Below, piece by piece: positions 39,018 through 48,020 of a stretch of DNA of 64,000 nt. A model generated the notes under the pieces. That model searched no databases. It saw only the letters and a list, made by a program, of their open reading frames with translations, and was not told the origin of the DNA. This DNA is from Candidatus Marithrix sp. Canyon 246 (GTDB lineage Bacteria; Pseudomonadota; Gammaproteobacteria; Beggiatoales; Beggiatoaceae): NCBI RefSeq assembly GCF_001723685.1, contig NZ_MCBX01000002.1:124001-188000 (forward strand). The letters run 5' to 3'. The translations under genes and the position numbers were made by a program. Positions within the stretch are counted from its first letter, which is position 1. Every line of letters starts with the position of its first letter.

Positions 39018-40058
39018 ATGATTTTAGCTGGTGATGTTGGTGGTACTAAAACTCATTTAGGAATTTTCAAACAAGAAAATGATAGAATAATATCTCTTAT
39101 AGAAAATAAATATGAAAGCCAACAGTATGATAGTTTTGAAAGTTTGATAAATGACTTTTTAGCTCATGTCAGCGAAGACAACAAAATAATTGACACTGCT
39201 TGTTTTGGCATAGCTGGACCTATAGAAAAAGATCAAGAAGGAAAATGCTCTTGTCAAATGACTAATATTAAGCAATGGCCACTGATGACAGAAACTAACT
39301 TAAGCAAGCTAATTAAGGAAAAACCTGTATTTTTTCTTAATGATATGGAAGCTATAGCTTATGGTATTTCTCAACTTGGTGAACAAGATTTAGAAATTAT
39401 TAATCAGGGTAAATATTTAGAAGGTAATCGCGCTATTATTGCCGCTGGTACTGGACTAGGAAAAGTAAAATTGCCTTGGAAAGAAAATGAACATTATCCT
39501 TCGGCTTCTGAAGGTGGACATGTCAACTTTGCACCTAGCTATGACAAAGATAATTTACAATTAAAATTATTAAGTTATTTACAAGATAGAAATCAAGGCA
39601 ATGTTAGTATTGAACAAATTTTGTCAGGAAATGGACTGATAAATATTTATCAATTCCTGACAAATGAAAAAGACGCTCAAGAATCTGAAGTTTTGATAGA
39701 ACGTATGAAGCAAGCTGATGATGTAGCTCAAGTTATTAGTGAATCAGCATTAGCTAAAGAAGATGCTTTGTGTGAAAAAGCATTAGACCTATTTGTATCA
39801 ATTTATGGATCAGTTGCCGGTGATTTAGCATTGCATGATAAGACGGTAGGTGGTATCTATATTGGAGGTGGTATTGCTCCGAAAATATTAGAAAAAATGC
39901 GTGATGCTAACTTTATGCGTTTTTTTACAGCCAAAGACACTCAAAATCCTAAATTTGCTCAACTCAATGCCGATATACCAGTTAAAGTAATTATGAATGA
40001 TAAAGTAGGATTATTGGGAGCCGCAGGATACGCAGCAAAAAGTGGAGTGTACGTATGA
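39018..40058 (+). CDS. glk: Glucokinase (Glk family)
   Basis: 346 residues from the ATG at 39018, with AAAAGGA at the right distance. The phosphate-binding motif MILAGDVGGTKTHLGIF is at the N-terminus; FFLNDMEAIAYGI carries the catalytic Asp; AAGTGLGK and GGIYIGGGIAPKIL complete the Glk fold. It phosphorylates glucose at entry to glycolysis. A second, decayed copy follows immediately. The usual GTGLGxA is here GTGLGKV, a small deviation near the nucleotide site. Confidence 0.88.
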   Translation: MILAGDVGGTKTHLGIFKQENDRIISLIENKYESQQYDSFESLINDFLAHVSEDNKIIDTACFGIAGPIEKDQEGKCSCQMTNIKQWPLMTETNLSKLIKEKPVFFLNDMEAIAYGISQLGEQDLEIINQGKYLEGNRAIIAAGTGLGKVKLPWKENEHYPSASEGGHVNFAPSYDKDNLQLKLLSYLQDRNQGNVSIEQILSGNGLINIYQFLTNEKDAQESEVLIERMKQADDVAQVISESALAKEDALCEKALDLFVSIYGSVAGDLALHDKTVGGIYIGGGIAPKILEKMRDANFMRFFTAKDTQNPKFAQLNADIPVKVIMNDKVGLLGAAGYAAKSGVYV

Positions 40059-40303
40059 TTTTAATAGGCGAAATTGGCGCGACAAATAGTCAACTAGAAT
40101 AAATAAGATGCAAAAGTTGTTATTGACATGACATTGAATAATAAAAATGCTTTATGTCAACAAACACTCAAATTATTTGCCTCAATTTTTGGTGCCGAAG
40201 CGGGTAATATAGCATTAAGTTTTCTGACTTCTGATGGTATATATATAAGTGGCGAATTAGCATTAGCAGTTTTAGGAAAATCTCCAGATTATGATAAAAG
40301 ATA
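40055..40303 (+). pseudogene. Fossil of a second glucokinase
   Basis: Begins MILIGEIGATNSQLE with the ATG overlapping the glk stop (ATGA), then hits a stop; a later frame gives ALCQQTLKLFASIFGAEAGN and SFLTSDGIYISGELALAVLG, which match the N- and C-terminal parts of Glk. About 230 codons in between are gone. Confidence 0.75.
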
Positions 40304-40667
40304 AATATATAGATCCATTTACAGATTTTGGATTTAAACGAATATTTGGAACTGAAGAAAATAAACGCTTTTTGATTGAATATTGGTTATATTATTTAAG
40401 TAATTTAGCCAAATGCCAGTCTATACCTAAGATATTAGAAAAAGATCAGTTAATAAAAGAGGCTTTGAATAAAGATGAACAATTTGCTTATCAATTAGAC
40501 TTAAAAGCCAAGTTGGATTATAAAAATGTACTTGATTATGCTAAAGAAGAAGCAGAAAAAAAGGGAATAGAACAAAAAATTTATTAGATATTTTGGATGT
40601 TGAAACGATTGCTTTGAAAACTAGTTTAACTGTAACAGAGGTGCAAAGATTGAAGAATGAGAAATAA
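40291..40667 (+). pseudogene. Remnant of a PD-(D/E)XK (Rpn-family) nuclease gene
   Basis: The start KYIDPFTDFGFKRIFGTEEN is the typical N-terminus of the Rpn/recombination-promoting nuclease family, and YQLDLKAKLDYKNVLDYAKE is its usual C-terminal part, but the middle with the catalytic residues is missing. A frameshift near 40585 leads to the last piece (DILDVETIALKTSLTVTEVQ) before a TAA at 40665. About 200 codons are deleted. Confidence 0.8.
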
Positions 40668-40698
40668 ACCTGACAGGTTTTTAAAACCTGTCAGGTTT
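40666..40698. repeat. 33-bp REP-like palindrome, variant copy 4
   Basis: Like the three identical copies, but with AA/TT instead of the outer GA/TC pairs (compensating changes keep the stem perfect). It lies between two convergent genes, the Rpn remnant and dacB. Confidence 0.8.
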
Positions 40699-40708
40699 GT
40701 TTAAAAAT

Positions 40709-42154
40709 CTATCTTTGAGCAGTATTTAAATAATTATGACCATAGCGATGAATGCTATTGACAATCTTATCTTCAATCTTATCAGCTTTCCAACCACCAC
40801 ATCGGTTGTTATTTAAAAATATTGCATATCCAAATACTTTGCCTACTGGAGTAGCTACATAACCTGCTAAGGTGCTTACTCCTCTTAAAGTTCCAGTTTT
40901 GGCTCTAATCTTTCCCTTTGCTGGTGATTTCTTTAAGCGGCTGGATAATACTCCATAAGCTCCCATTACACGTAATACTGACATAAAATCTGGACCAATA
41001 TCAAAACGAGAATACATTCTAGTTAATAAATCAGTTATTGCACGAGTTGTCATTCTATTTTTACGTGATAAACCAGAACCATCAGCTAAGCTTACTCCTC
41101 GCAAATCTACACGACTTAGAGTTAAAAATTGTCTAGTTAATTTCAAAGCTTCTGCATGAGTTCCCGGTGTACCATAACGCACTGCGGCAATTGTTTTGAG
41201 AACTTGTTCTGCGGTTAAATTATTAGAAAATGTATTTAACTCTTTTAAAATCAAAGATAAGGGTGGTGATAAATGTGTATAAATTGCCTTGCCTGCAACA
41301 GGTCTATATACTACTTTAGTTTTACCTTTAACTCTTATTCCAGCTTTTTTTAATAAATAATTAAATGTTTCACTTGCATAGCGCATTGGTTCTAAAACAT
41401 TTAGACGAATCAGTTTTTCTCTACTTTTAATAGGTAACTTACCTCTAAGTTGCATCTTTATATAACCTGAAGCATTTTCGCTTCTTTTTACGGATACTGT
41501 ATTGCGCCCACGTTTTATAGTTTTAGCATTATTAGATAATAACATATAAGGAACAGAAGGTTCTATCCAAGCATTGACTTTATCTCCTGAATAATCTCCC
41601 GGTTTAACATGTACTGCAATACTATTAAAATTTAGGGATAAAGCACCTATTTTTGCATCATAAGCCCAATCACTTCGGTTCACTTCCCATGCAGGTGCCC
41701 GATTATAACTATCGAAAAAGTGCAGATCAATTAGTAAATCACCTGTGACTTCATAAATACCACTGGCTTTCAGTTGTGTTGCTATTTTCCATAAATCTTT
41801 AGTTGATAAGAAGGGATCACCTCCTCCACGTATGACTAAATGTCCATTTATGGTGCCTTGACGTTTTTGTCCAGTATGTAAAATAGTTGTTTTAAAACGA
41901 TATTCTGGGCTTAAATAATGTAAAGCTGAAGCAGTGGTAATTAATTTCATTACTGAAGCGGCTAATAATGGTTTTAAGCTATTGTAATCATAAACTATAT
42001 GTCCGCTTGGCATTTCAACCACTCTGACAGATGTTTGGTTGCGATCTAAACAAGCATTTTTTAATGCTCCATCAATATTTTGAGTTAATATATTTTGTGA
42101 ATAAGCATAACTACTTATACACATTAATAGTAATACATTTATATATTTATACAT
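40709..42154 (-). CDS. dacB: D-alanyl-D-alanine carboxypeptidase/endopeptidase (PBP4)
   Basis: 481 residues from the ATG at 42154, which has GAGG six bases before it; the earlier ATG at 42166 is less well placed. Signal peptide MYKYINVLLLMCISSYAYS. The three penicillin-binding motifs are present: SVMK (about residue 51), SNN in FSNNLTAE, and KTG in AKTGTLRGVSTLAGY. It trims peptidoglycan cross-links in the periplasm. A 54-bp copy of the KTG region lies 2.4 kb away at 38516. Confidence 0.93.
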   Translation of the reverse strand: MYKYINVLLLMCISSYAYSQNILTQNIDGALKNACLDRNQTSVRVVEMPSGHIVYDYNSLKPLLAASVMKLITTASALHYLSPEYRFKTTILHTGQKRQGTINGHLVIRGGGDPFLSTKDLWKIATQLKASGIYEVTGDLLIDLHFFDSYNRAPAWEVNRSDWAYDAKIGALSLNFNSIAVHVKPGDYSGDKVNAWIEPSVPYMLLSNNAKTIKRGRNTVSVKRSENASGYIKMQLRGKLPIKSREKLIRLNVLEPMRYASETFNYLLKKAGIRVKGKTKVVYRPVAGKAIYTHLSPPLSLILKELNTFSNNLTAEQVLKTIAAVRYGTPGTHAEALKLTRQFLTLSRVDLRGVSLADGSGLSRKNRMTTRAITDLLTRMYSRFDIGPDFMSVLRVMGAYGVLSSRLKKSPAKGKIRAKTGTLRGVSTLAGYVATPVGKVFGYAIFLNNNRCGGWKADKIEDKIVNSIHRYGHNYLNTAQR

Positions 42155-42165
42155 AAAAAACCTCA

Positions 42166-42183
42166 TTCCCCCTTAAAGGGGGA
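42166..42183. repeat. Short palindrome before dacB
   Basis: TCCCCCTTAAAGGGGGA, a near-perfect short palindrome between the end of the RND gene and the start of dacB. On the minus strand it could be the end of the RND transcript, and it overlaps the upstream part of the dacB ribosome site. Confidence 0.4.
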
Positions 42184-42190
42184 TCTTAAT

Positions 42191-45100
42191 TTAATCTTTT
42201 TTATCCTGATATTGACTAACTAAATCTACATTATTTCTTTCTGTAGCATTTCGTTTTGAACGTCTTGAAGTTGTTGTTACAACATCTTCTTCTTCAGTTT
42301 CAGTTGACGGCTCTGTTGGTGGAGGCGATGGTTTTTTCTTACGACTCACATAAAAAATCATCGTGAATATCCCTAGTATTTTTTGGAATACTGTAATAAT
42401 AAACAGAAACACAGACATAATTGCCATCCAAATACGTAACCATAGTGGTAAACCGGCATTAGGATTCATTGGTTCTATTGGAGGTACATCTCCGCCTCCT
42501 GAACTGGCTCCAATTAGTCTATCTGGTCCAATACTAATACAACCTAAAGGAATAACTATTAACGTTAATACGGTTGACACTAATACGCCAAATAATAAAG
42601 AGATAGCCATACCTTGGAAAATCGGATCTAAAATAATAACACTAGAACCTCCAACTAAAGCAAAAGCAGTAATCATAATTGGACGAGTACGTGTTTTACA
42701 AGCTAAGATAACAGCATCTTCTATAGATGAACCTAAGTGAATTTGAGAAATAGAATAATCTACTAATAAAATTGAGTTACGTACAATGATACCTGCTAAA
42801 GCAATCCAGCCAATCATTGAAGTAGCTGTAAATTCAGCATCTAATAACCAATGACCGGGAATTATACCTAATAAAGTTAGAGGAATAGGTGCCATAATGA
42901 TAGCTGGAACAATAAAATTACCAAACAACCAAACCACTAATATATAAATTAACACCATTGCTACCAAGAATGCAATACCCATATCACGGAAAGTTTCATA
43001 AGTAACAGTCCATTCACCAGTCCATTCAAAGCCTGATTTACCAATTTCTGGCGGTCCAAGATAGCGGTCACATAAAGACATTACATAAAGATCTGTACAG
43101 TTTGCAGAATCTACTAAATTGACACCATCAGGGGCTTTATAATCCTTTAACATTCTCTCAACATCAAACATGCCATAAATAGTGGAACTTTCGCTATAAC
43201 TATGAGTTTGTCTGTTAAAGATACCGACTGGTTCACCTACCACATATTCAACTGGACGTAAATCTTTCTGGAAAATAATAGGATCTTGCAATTCCTGTTC
43301 AAAACTTCCAAGTTCTGCTAGAGGTACAGTACTACCTTTTTGTGAAGGTATAGGTAAATCATATAGGCGGCTTAATTGCGCTCTATCTACTAAAGGTACT
43401 TGAATCACAATATAAGTTGGCTCAAGCATAGTACCTTGTTTAATATCACCTAATTTAAAACCACCTAATGCCATAGATAAATTATTGTTGATTGTATCAA
43501 CAGAAATTCCGCGTTCTACAGCTTTTGCTGTATCAACCTTAAATCTCCATACTTTATGTGGTTTAGCAATTAAATTATCAACATCATCTAAAATTTCTGA
43601 TTTTTCAAAAACCTGAGTTAAATGTTTAGCCACTGCTTTACGAGTTTCATCATCTGGACCATAAACTTCAGCTACTACAGGCTGTAATACCGGTGGTCCG
43701 GGTGGCATTTCTACAATCGTTAGATGAGCTTGACTATTAAGTTCTTTAAGCAATTTTTTTAATGCTAAACGTGCTTCAACAGCAACTGCATGACTTGGTC
43801 TCTTATTTTTTACTAATTGTACATGAATATCTGCTTGCCACGGTTTATTACGTAAATAATAATGACGTACCATTCCATTGAAATCAAAGGGTTGTGAAGT
43901 ACCAACATAAGTTTGTAAAGCTATGACTTCAGGAAACTCTTCTTTATCACGTAATATTTGAGCTAATTGATCTGTCAAATTGGCTGTCACTGGTAAAGCA
44001 GTACCTTCTGGCATATCAATAAAGACATTAAATTCCGGTTTTTTATCCAATGGTAACATTTTTACTTCAACAGCTTTAAAATAAAACATTGAACAAGCAG
44101 CAAAAAATAAAAATATCAATCCAAATAAAAACCCTAAACCCAGAACCTTACTACTAAATAAAGGTGGTAAAATGGTACGGAATATTTTTTCCCACATTTC
44201 ACTAGATTTATGTTCCTTATGTTCAGCTTTTTGAAGTACTGCCATTGATGGCTTGAGACGCATTGCTAACCAAGGGGTAAAAGCAAAAGCAGCAAATAAA
44301 GAAAATATCATTGCTACTGAACCTAAAACTGGAATTGGCATCATATAAGGTCCCATCATGCCAGATACAAAACCCATAGGTAATAAAGCAGCAACTACTG
44401 TAAAGGTAGCTAAAATCGTCGGATTACCAACTTCGCGCACCGCATCTATAGCGGTGGCTGTATCGGTTTCACTGTGAAGTAGCCATCGCCGATAAATATT
44501 TTCCATCACCACAATAGCATCATCAACTAAAATTCCGATAGAAAAAATTAAAGCAAATAAACTAACACGATCAATTGACATACCTAATAGGTATGCTGCA
44601 AATACTGTCACTAAAATAACTACTGGGATAACTAAAGTTACAACTAGAGCTGGTCTCCAACCCAAGCTAAATAAGACCAATATTGTTACAGCACCAGTAG
44701 CAATAAATAATTTTTTAATTAAACTATTTACCTTCTCATTAGCACTTGCACCATAATTACGAGTCACCTCTACATGAACATTATCATAAATAACATTACC
44801 TTTAAGTGCCTCTACTCGATCTAAGATCGCATTAGCAACAGCAACTCCATTAGTTAAAACTTTTTTAGAAATAGCAATTGTTACCGCAGAAGCAGCATTG
44901 ACATCCATATCCTTACCATAAGCTGGACCAGAATAATAATTAACTATTTTATTAGCTTCTTTTTCTGGACCCTGTGTAACTTCAGCAACATCACGTACAT
45001 ATATAGGAGAACCTTGATAACTACCTACCACTAATTGTGCTACTTCCGCAGCATTAGTTAAAAATTTACCAGTATAAACAGATAAATGTTGATTATTAGA

Positions 45101-45793
45101 TTCTATTTGTCCAGCAGATTTTTCACTATTAGCTGTTTGTATGGTTTGCGCTACTTGTCCAATGCTAATTCCGTAACCTGATAAACGTTCAGGTTTAACT
45201 TCAATTAGAACTTGCTCTGAGCGTCCACCTACCACAAAACTTTGTCCTGTATTAGGAATACCTTTCAGCTTTTGCATCACATCAAGTGCTAGCGTCCGTA
45301 ATGCACCATCATCTACATCTTCAGACCACAAAGTTAATGTTACAACTGGCACATCATCAATACCCTTGGGTTTAACTAATGGTTGTCTGACTCCGGGGGG
45401 TATTTTATCCATATTGGATTGCAATTTATCATAGACTTTAAACACAGAATTTTCTAACTGTTGACCTACTTTAAACTGCACTGTTACCATGCCCTGTCCT
45501 CGTTCAGCAGCAGCATATACATGTTTAACACCGGGAATTTCACTCATAATCCGTTGTAGCGGATCAAGTGCCATTGTTGATACTTGTTGTGAAGAAGCTC
45601 CGGGATATTGAACAAATATGTCCACCATTGGAACAGATATTTGCGGATCTTCTTGACGAGGTGTTAAAATTAAACCCATAATTCCCATAAATAACATTGC
45701 AAAAAACAATAAGGGAGAAATAGGTGAATGAATAAAAGCTTTAGCGGTTTTACCCGCTAAACCTAAAGATTTATCTTGTGATTCTTGACTCAT
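42191..45793 (-). CDS. RND efflux transporter, inner-membrane pump
   Basis: 1200 residues. The protein has the AcrB-type plan: first helix near 20-42 (SPISPLLFFAMLFMGIMGLI), periplasmic porter loops, then helix blocks around 360-520 and 940-1060, with the proton-relay Asp pair in the segment FSIGILVDDAIVVMENIYRR. It drives proton-coupled export together with the adaptor gene just upstream. The substrate cannot be told. Beyond the usual end there is about 100 residues more, with one extra hydrophobic helix (IWMAIMSVFLFIITVFQKIL) and a charged tail rich in Pro, Ser, Thr and Glu. No outer-membrane TolC partner is nearby. Confidence 0.9.
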   Translation of the reverse strand: MSQESQDKSLGLAGKTAKAFIHSPISPLLFFAMLFMGIMGLILTPRQEDPQISVPMVDIFVQYPGASSQQVSTMALDPLQRIMSEIPGVKHVYAAAERGQGMVTVQFKVGQQLENSVFKVYDKLQSNMDKIPPGVRQPLVKPKGIDDVPVVTLTLWSEDVDDGALRTLALDVMQKLKGIPNTGQSFVVGGRSEQVLIEVKPERLSGYGISIGQVAQTIQTANSEKSAGQIESNNQHLSVYTGKFLTNAAEVAQLVVGSYQGSPIYVRDVAEVTQGPEKEANKIVNYYSGPAYGKDMDVNAASAVTIAISKKVLTNGVAVANAILDRVEALKGNVIYDNVHVEVTRNYGASANEKVNSLIKKLFIATGAVTILVLFSLGWRPALVVTLVIPVVILVTVFAAYLLGMSIDRVSLFALIFSIGILVDDAIVVMENIYRRWLLHSETDTATAIDAVREVGNPTILATFTVVAALLPMGFVSGMMGPYMMPIPVLGSVAMIFSLFAAFAFTPWLAMRLKPSMAVLQKAEHKEHKSSEMWEKIFRTILPPLFSSKVLGLGFLFGLIFLFFAACSMFYFKAVEVKMLPLDKKPEFNVFIDMPEGTALPVTANLTDQLAQILRDKEEFPEVIALQTYVGTSQPFDFNGMVRHYYLRNKPWQADIHVQLVKNKRPSHAVAVEARLALKKLLKELNSQAHLTIVEMPPGPPVLQPVVAEVYGPDDETRKAVAKHLTQVFEKSEILDDVDNLIAKPHKVWRFKVDTAKAVERGISVDTINNNLSMALGGFKLGDIKQGTMLEPTYIVIQVPLVDRAQLSRLYDLPIPSQKGSTVPLAELGSFEQELQDPIIFQKDLRPVEYVVGEPVGIFNRQTHSYSESSTIYGMFDVERMLKDYKAPDGVNLVDSANCTDLYVMSLCDRYLGPPEIGKSGFEWTGEWTVTYETFRDMGIAFLVAMVLIYILVVWLFGNFIVPAIIMAPIPLTLLGIIPGHWLLDAEFTATSMIGWIALAGIIVRNSILLVDYSISQIHLGSSIEDAVILACKTRTRPIMITAFALVGGSSVIILDPIFQGMAISLLFGVLVSTVLTLIVIPLGCISIGPDRLIGASSGGGDVPPIEPMNPNAGLPLWLRIWMAIMSVFLFIITVFQKILGIFTMIFYVSRKKKPSPPPTEPSTETEEEDVVTTTSRRSKRNATERNNVDLVSQYQDKKD

Positions 45794-46923
45794 TAACGAC
45801 TACCACAATTCAATATAATTTGATCACCAGCATTTAAACCACTTAAGACTGTAACAAAATCTCCCAAAGATTGATCAAGATCATTAATAATCATTGGATT
45901 TACTTTTTGACCAAGTCTAACTAAACGCTTCGCGGTTTTATTATTTCTTTTTAATACACAAACTCCGGGCAAACTACCCCGTTTCTTTACTGCTTTCATA
46001 GGTATTAATAATACTTTTTGTCTGCCAAAACTTCGTTCTGGTATATCTACTTTAGCATATTGACCGGGGGCTACATACTGATTATCAGTATCTATATCTA
46101 GCTTGACTTTAATAGTATGGCGTTTTATATTAGCAGTAGGAAAAATTTGTGCTACGGTTGCAACAATACGCTTATCCAATACATCTAATGATGCAGAAAG
46201 TCGTTGTCCGACTTTTAAACCTCGAATTAAACGAGCTGGTATATTTAATTCAATTTGTAAGCTAGAAAGATCAGCAAATTTTAATAAAGGCTTACCCGGT
46301 TGTACAGTATCACCAACTTCTATCCATTTTTGGGTTATAACACCATCAAAAGGGCTAATACTTTTTGCATCCTGCAATTTATCATCAATTTGTTCAATTT
46401 GAGCTTTAGCTTGTAATAAGGCATTACGTGCTTGTTCAATTTGCACACTATAATTATTAAGTTGAGCTTGACGATCAATTCCTTGATCACTTTGTCCCAT
46501 AAAATCACTTAGTGGTTTACTAAACACTTGATCAAATAGATTTGGCAGACCCATACCGCCGGGGGCTTTGCTAGGTGAATCTGGAGACAATAATTCACGT
46601 GAATATTGCATACCTGCATTACGTAAAGTAGCGTCTGCACTTCTCCAAGCTGCAATAGCAGCACGTCGTTTGGCTAACAATTCTTTATCATCTAAAATAA
46701 CTAAAACAGTTTGAGCATCAAATTCATCACCTTCCTTACCAGCAAGCATTTCTACTCTTCCGGGTAATTGAGCTGTAAAGGTTACTTCTTTTTTTGCTAT
46801 TACAGTTCCACTTAAAGTTACAGAGGAAGTCATATTATGAGCGCGTACTTGATAAGTTTCAGCTGCTACATTAACATTGATTCCAATAAATATTAATCCT
46901 GATATTAAAATATTTTTATACAT
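45793..46923 (-). CDS. RND periplasmic adaptor protein (HlyD-type)
   Basis: 376 residues with a signal peptide (ISGLIFIGINVNVAAETYQV). The lipoyl half-motif (PGRVEMLAGKEGDEFDAQ) and its partner (ISPFDGVITQKWIEVGDTVQ) flank a helical hairpin (residues about 90-170). It bridges the pump to an outer-membrane channel. The stop overlaps the pump start by one base, so the two form an operon. The upstream side is closed by a terminator at 46942. Confidence 0.9.
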   Translation of the reverse strand: MYKNILISGLIFIGINVNVAAETYQVRAHNMTSSVTLSGTVIAKKEVTFTAQLPGRVEMLAGKEGDEFDAQTVLVILDDKELLAKRRAAIAAWRSADATLRNAGMQYSRELLSPDSPSKAPGGMGLPNLFDQVFSKPLSDFMGQSDQGIDRQAQLNNYSVQIEQARNALLQAKAQIEQIDDKLQDAKSISPFDGVITQKWIEVGDTVQPGKPLLKFADLSSLQIELNIPARLIRGLKVGQRLSASLDVLDKRIVATVAQIFPTANIKRHTIKVKLDIDTDNQYVAPGQYAKVDIPERSFGRQKVLLIPMKAVKKRGSLPGVCVLKRNNKTAKRLVRLGQKVNPMIINDLDQSLGDFVTVLSGLNAGDQIILNCGSR

Positions 46924-46941
46924 TTATTTTATCCTATTAAA

Positions 46942-46968
46942 AAAGGCTTGTTATATAACAAGCCTTTA
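46942..46968 (-). terminator. Intrinsic terminator after the SCP2-like pair
   Basis: Perfect inverted repeat AAAGGCTTGTTAT / ATAACAAGCCTTT, followed on the minus strand by a T-run (CCTTTTTTAA). It ends the SCP2-like transcript before the adaptor gene; T-rich bases on the other side would allow two-way use. Confidence 0.8.
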
Positions 46969-46998
46969 AAAAATTATCACATAGTCATGATGTGATTT

Positions 46999-47478
46999 TT
47001 ATTTTACTTGTCCCATGACAGTAAAACTTTTAACAAAAGGACCCATCATGCTTGGGTTTTTTAACATAGCAGAATAGTTACCTTTTTGAAATTTTAACTT
47101 ACCACCCAACCAAGCTGGTCTAAATAACTGAGTTTTAGTAGGTCCATTTTCAGCCTCTAACCATTCTTTCCATGTTTCTTTAGGAGCGCGTAAATCCCAA
47201 TTGAGTTCTTCATCATTATAGGCACCAGCAGTGGTTACAATACCATCTTTAACCACTATAACACCTAATGGTTTATCATCATCTTTAAACCCATAAGCAA
47301 TGGTTGAATTAAAGTCAATCTTGCCAAGAGTTTCAGTTATTTCTGAATTTTTATTCCAAGCATCTTTAAAATCATTCATCCATTCTGGTGAAAAGTAATC
47401 AGGATCAGCAGCTTGGCTGAAACTCATAGAAAATAATAAACCTGCAAAGGCAGTAACTTTAACGAATTGTTTTAACAT
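46999..47478 (-). CDS. Exported SCP2-like protein
   Basis: 159 residues with a Sec signal peptide (TAFAGLLFSMSFSQAAD). The mature part matches the cytoplasmic paralogue just upstream: WMNDFKDAWNKNSEITETLG, GAYNDEELNWDLRAPKETWK, and GGKLKFQKGNYSAMLKNPSM followed by VKSFTVMGQV. This is the SCP2 sterol-carrier-like fold, which binds lipids in a hydrophobic cavity. It would be periplasmic. The ligand is unknown; quinones or hopanoids are possible. Confidence 0.75.
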   Translation of the reverse strand: MLKQFVKVTAFAGLLFSMSFSQAADPDYFSPEWMNDFKDAWNKNSEITETLGKIDFNSTIAYGFKDDDKPLGVIVVKDGIVTTAGAYNDEELNWDLRAPKETWKEWLEAENGPTKTQLFRPAWLGGKLKFQKGNYSAMLKNPSMMGPFVKSFTVMGQVK

Positions 47479-47504
47479 TTGAATTCTCCTATATTAATTA
47501 TTAA

Positions 47505-47906
47505 TTAAGCTTTAACACGACCCATAACAGTAAAGGTTTTGACAAATGGACCTGCCATACGTGGGTCTTTTACCATTGCCTTATAGTCACCAGTTTTGAA
47601 TTTTAACTTACCGCCAACATAAGCCATACCTAAACCAGCCATACCTAGACCCTTGGTCATCCATTTATCCCAATTATCTTGAGAAGCACGTAAATCCCAA
47701 TTTAATTCTTCACCATTATAAGCGCCAGCAGATTTCACTTTACCATTTTCAACTACTACAAAGCCTCTTGCTTGATCTTCATCAAGCAAACCGTAGCCAA
47801 TATTAGAAGTGAAATTGATCTTAGATAAAGCATCAGCTAAATCTGGTTCTTTATTCCATTCTTCCATGAAACTGTTCATCCAAGCGTCTGAAAAAAATTC
47901 AGCCAT
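47505..47906 (-). CDS. Cytoplasmic SCP2-like protein
   Basis: 133 residues with no signal peptide. It shares its whole length with the exported paralogue (about 45 percent identity by eye; conserved GAYNGEELNWDLRAS, GGKLKFKTGDYKAMVKDPRM and PFVKTFTVMG). It is the first gene of a two-gene transcript, 26 bp before the exported one. Same fold and probably the same ligand, in the cytoplasm. Confidence 0.75.
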   Translation of the reverse strand: MAEFFSDAWMNSFMEEWNKEPDLADALSKINFTSNIGYGLLDEDQARGFVVVENGKVKSAGAYNGEELNWDLRASQDNWDKWMTKGLGMAGLGMAYVGGKLKFKTGDYKAMVKDPRMAGPFVKTFTVMGRVKA

Positions 47907-48020
47907 TATTAAATTACTCCTGATTATGTAAATGTAAAATTTTAAAGTTTATAGTTTATCAAAACTGTTATTATTTAAACTGGTTTATTTTACCTTATAA
48001 AATGTTAGGAACATAGTATT

